A stretch of DNA of 6,486 nt from Rhodocyclaceae bacterium (GTDB taxonomy: Bacteria; Pseudomonadota; Gammaproteobacteria; Burkholderiales; Rhodocyclaceae), in assembly GCA_016791085.1 (NCBI GenBank), contig JAEUNN010000344.1, forward strand, positions 1 through 6,486, read 5' to 3'. Below are positions 5,695 through 6,486 of this stretch, one piece after another; the stretch's first letter is position 1, and every line of letters begins with the position of its first letter. The translations under genes were made by a program, and so were the position numbers. Below the pieces are notes generated by a model. That model had not been told where the DNA came from. It worked only from the letters and a program-made list of their open reading frames with translations, and did not search any database.

Positions 5695-6447
5695 TCAGCC
5701 AAGTACCTTGGCTTCGTTCTTGAGCTTGTCGACCAGTTGCGCCACGTCGGCCACCTTGACGCCGCCCGCGCGCTTGGGCGGCTCGGCCACCTTGAGCGTT
5801 TTGAGGCGCGGCGTCACGTCCACGCCCAGCGCATCCGGCTTCAGCGTTTCGAGCGGCTTTTTCTTGGCCTTCATGATGTTGGGCAAGGTGGCGTAGCGCG
5901 GCTCGTTGAGGCGCAGGTCGGTGGTCACCACGGCCGGCAGCTTGAGCTCCAGCGTTTCCAGGCCGCCGTCGATTTCACGCGTGACGCTAGCCTGGTTGTC
6001 GCCCACCACGACCTTGGACGCGAAAGTGGCCTGCGGCCAGCCCAACAGCGCCGCCAGCATCTGGCCGACCTGATTCGAATCGTCGTCTATGGCCTGTTTG
6101 CCGCACACCACGATGCCGGGCTGTTCCTTGGCCACGATGGCTTTGAGCAGCTTGGCGACGGCGAGCGGCTGCAGCGCCACATCGCTCTCGACCAGGATGG
6201 CACGATCGGCACCCAGCGCCAGGGCCGCACGCAGCGTTTCCTGGCAGGCGGCAACGCCGCAGGACACCACCACGACTTCCGTGGCCTTGCCGCCCTCTTT
6301 CATGCGCACGGCCTCTTCGACGGCGATTTCGTCGAACGGATTCATGGACATTTTGACGTTGGCCAGGTCCACATCCGTGCCGTCGGCCTTCACGCGCACT
6401 TTCACGTTGTAATCGATCACCCGTTTGACGGGTACAAGAACTTTCAT
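5695..6447 (-). CDS. etfB: Electron transfer flavoprotein beta subunit
   Basis: This complete 250-residue protein is the AMP-binding partner of EtfA in the cytoplasmic ETF heterodimer, serving fatty-acid and amino-acid oxidation. It begins MKVLVPVKRVIDYNVKVRV and carries NPFDEIAVEEAVR (36-48). The AMP-site segment CGKQAIDDDSNQVGQ lies at 115-129. The signature LNEPRYATLPNIMKAKKK at 180-197 is the loop that docks to partner dehydrogenases; Leu188 corresponds to human Leu195. These features place it with classical (group I) ETFs rather than nitrogen-fixation or bifurcating types. The ATG at 6447 is chosen over one 21 bases upstream because GGAGG lies just before it and family members begin MKVLVPVKR. 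It is first in the etf pair; only 39 bp upstream are in the window, so its promoter is not visible. Confidence 0.97.
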   Translation of the reverse strand: MKVLVPVKRVIDYNVKVRVKADGTDVDLANVKMSMNPFDEIAVEEAVRMKEGGKATEVVVVSCGVAACQETLRAALALGADRAILVESDVALQPLAVAKLLKAIVAKEQPGIVVCGKQAIDDDSNQVGQMLAALLGWPQATFASKVVVGDNQASVTREIDGGLETLELKLPAVVTTDLRLNEPRYATLPNIMKAKKKPLETLKPDALGVDVTPRLKTLKVAEPPKRAGGVKVADVAQLVDKLKNEAKVLG

Positions 6448-6451
6448 GCGT

Positions 6452-6456
6452 CCTCC
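6452..6456 (-). promoter_or_regulatory. Ribosome binding site of etfB
   Basis: GGAGG within GGGAGGA on the minus strand, four bases before the ATG at 6447. It rules out the upstream in-frame ATG at 6468, which would place this site inside the coding region. Confidence 0.75.
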
Positions 6457-6486
6457 CAATAGAAGCAATGAAATTGCGGCAACGGC

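Noticed and set aside
5674..6462. A 262-codon plus-strand frame opposite etfB
   Set aside because: It is codon-aligned antisense to etfB; the minus-strand product is an unmistakable EtfB.

Overview
The window is GC-rich, gene-dense DNA, very probably from a betaproteobacterium close to the Burkholderiales. This is inferred from the base composition, the near-absence of TTA, CTA and TCA codons, and EtfB/EtfA proteins that look like those of Bordetella and Burkholderia relatives. All six recognised genes lie on the minus strand, so transcription runs from high to low coordinates. No tRNA, rRNA, CRISPR array, insertion sequence or phage gene was seen.

Layout in transcription order: (1) etfB (5695-6447) and etfA (4679-5608) form a complete electron-transfer flavoprotein operon. 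It is followed by a short GC-rich spacer with a strong hairpin. (2) A three-gene copper module follows: a DUF2946 protein resembling CruR, the copper-responsive upstream ORF of Bordetella (4132-4539); a secreted DUF1775/YcnI-like copper-binding protein (3455-3991); and a TonB-dependent outer-membrane receptor (1103-3439). (3) A 282-bp spacer (821-1102) holds two strong inverted repeats and no convincing gene. (4) A DMT/EamA-family inner-membrane transporter (820 down to the left edge) is cut off by the window boundary.

The most interesting part is the copper module. The DUF2946 ORF carries a CXXC motif (Cys80, Cys83) and a C-terminal R-G-P-P motif (129-132) just before its stop. These match the two elements reported for Bordetella pertussis CruR: a nascent-chain copper sensor and a RAPP arrest motif. 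In that model, without copper the ribosome arrests on the leader and transcription continues into the downstream genes. With copper, arrest is relieved and Rho terminates transcription between the leader and the next gene. Here the leader is followed by a 140-bp spacer with a C-rich segment and competing hairpins, then by genes for periplasmic copper binding and outer-membrane uptake. The inferred role is copper acquisition switched off when copper is plentiful. RGPP in place of RAPP, and a DUF1775 gene between leader and receptor, would be variations on the described system.

The ETF genes are housekeeping and probably unrelated to copper. The EamA transporter's substrate cannot be told from sequence, and it may or may not be expressed with the copper genes.
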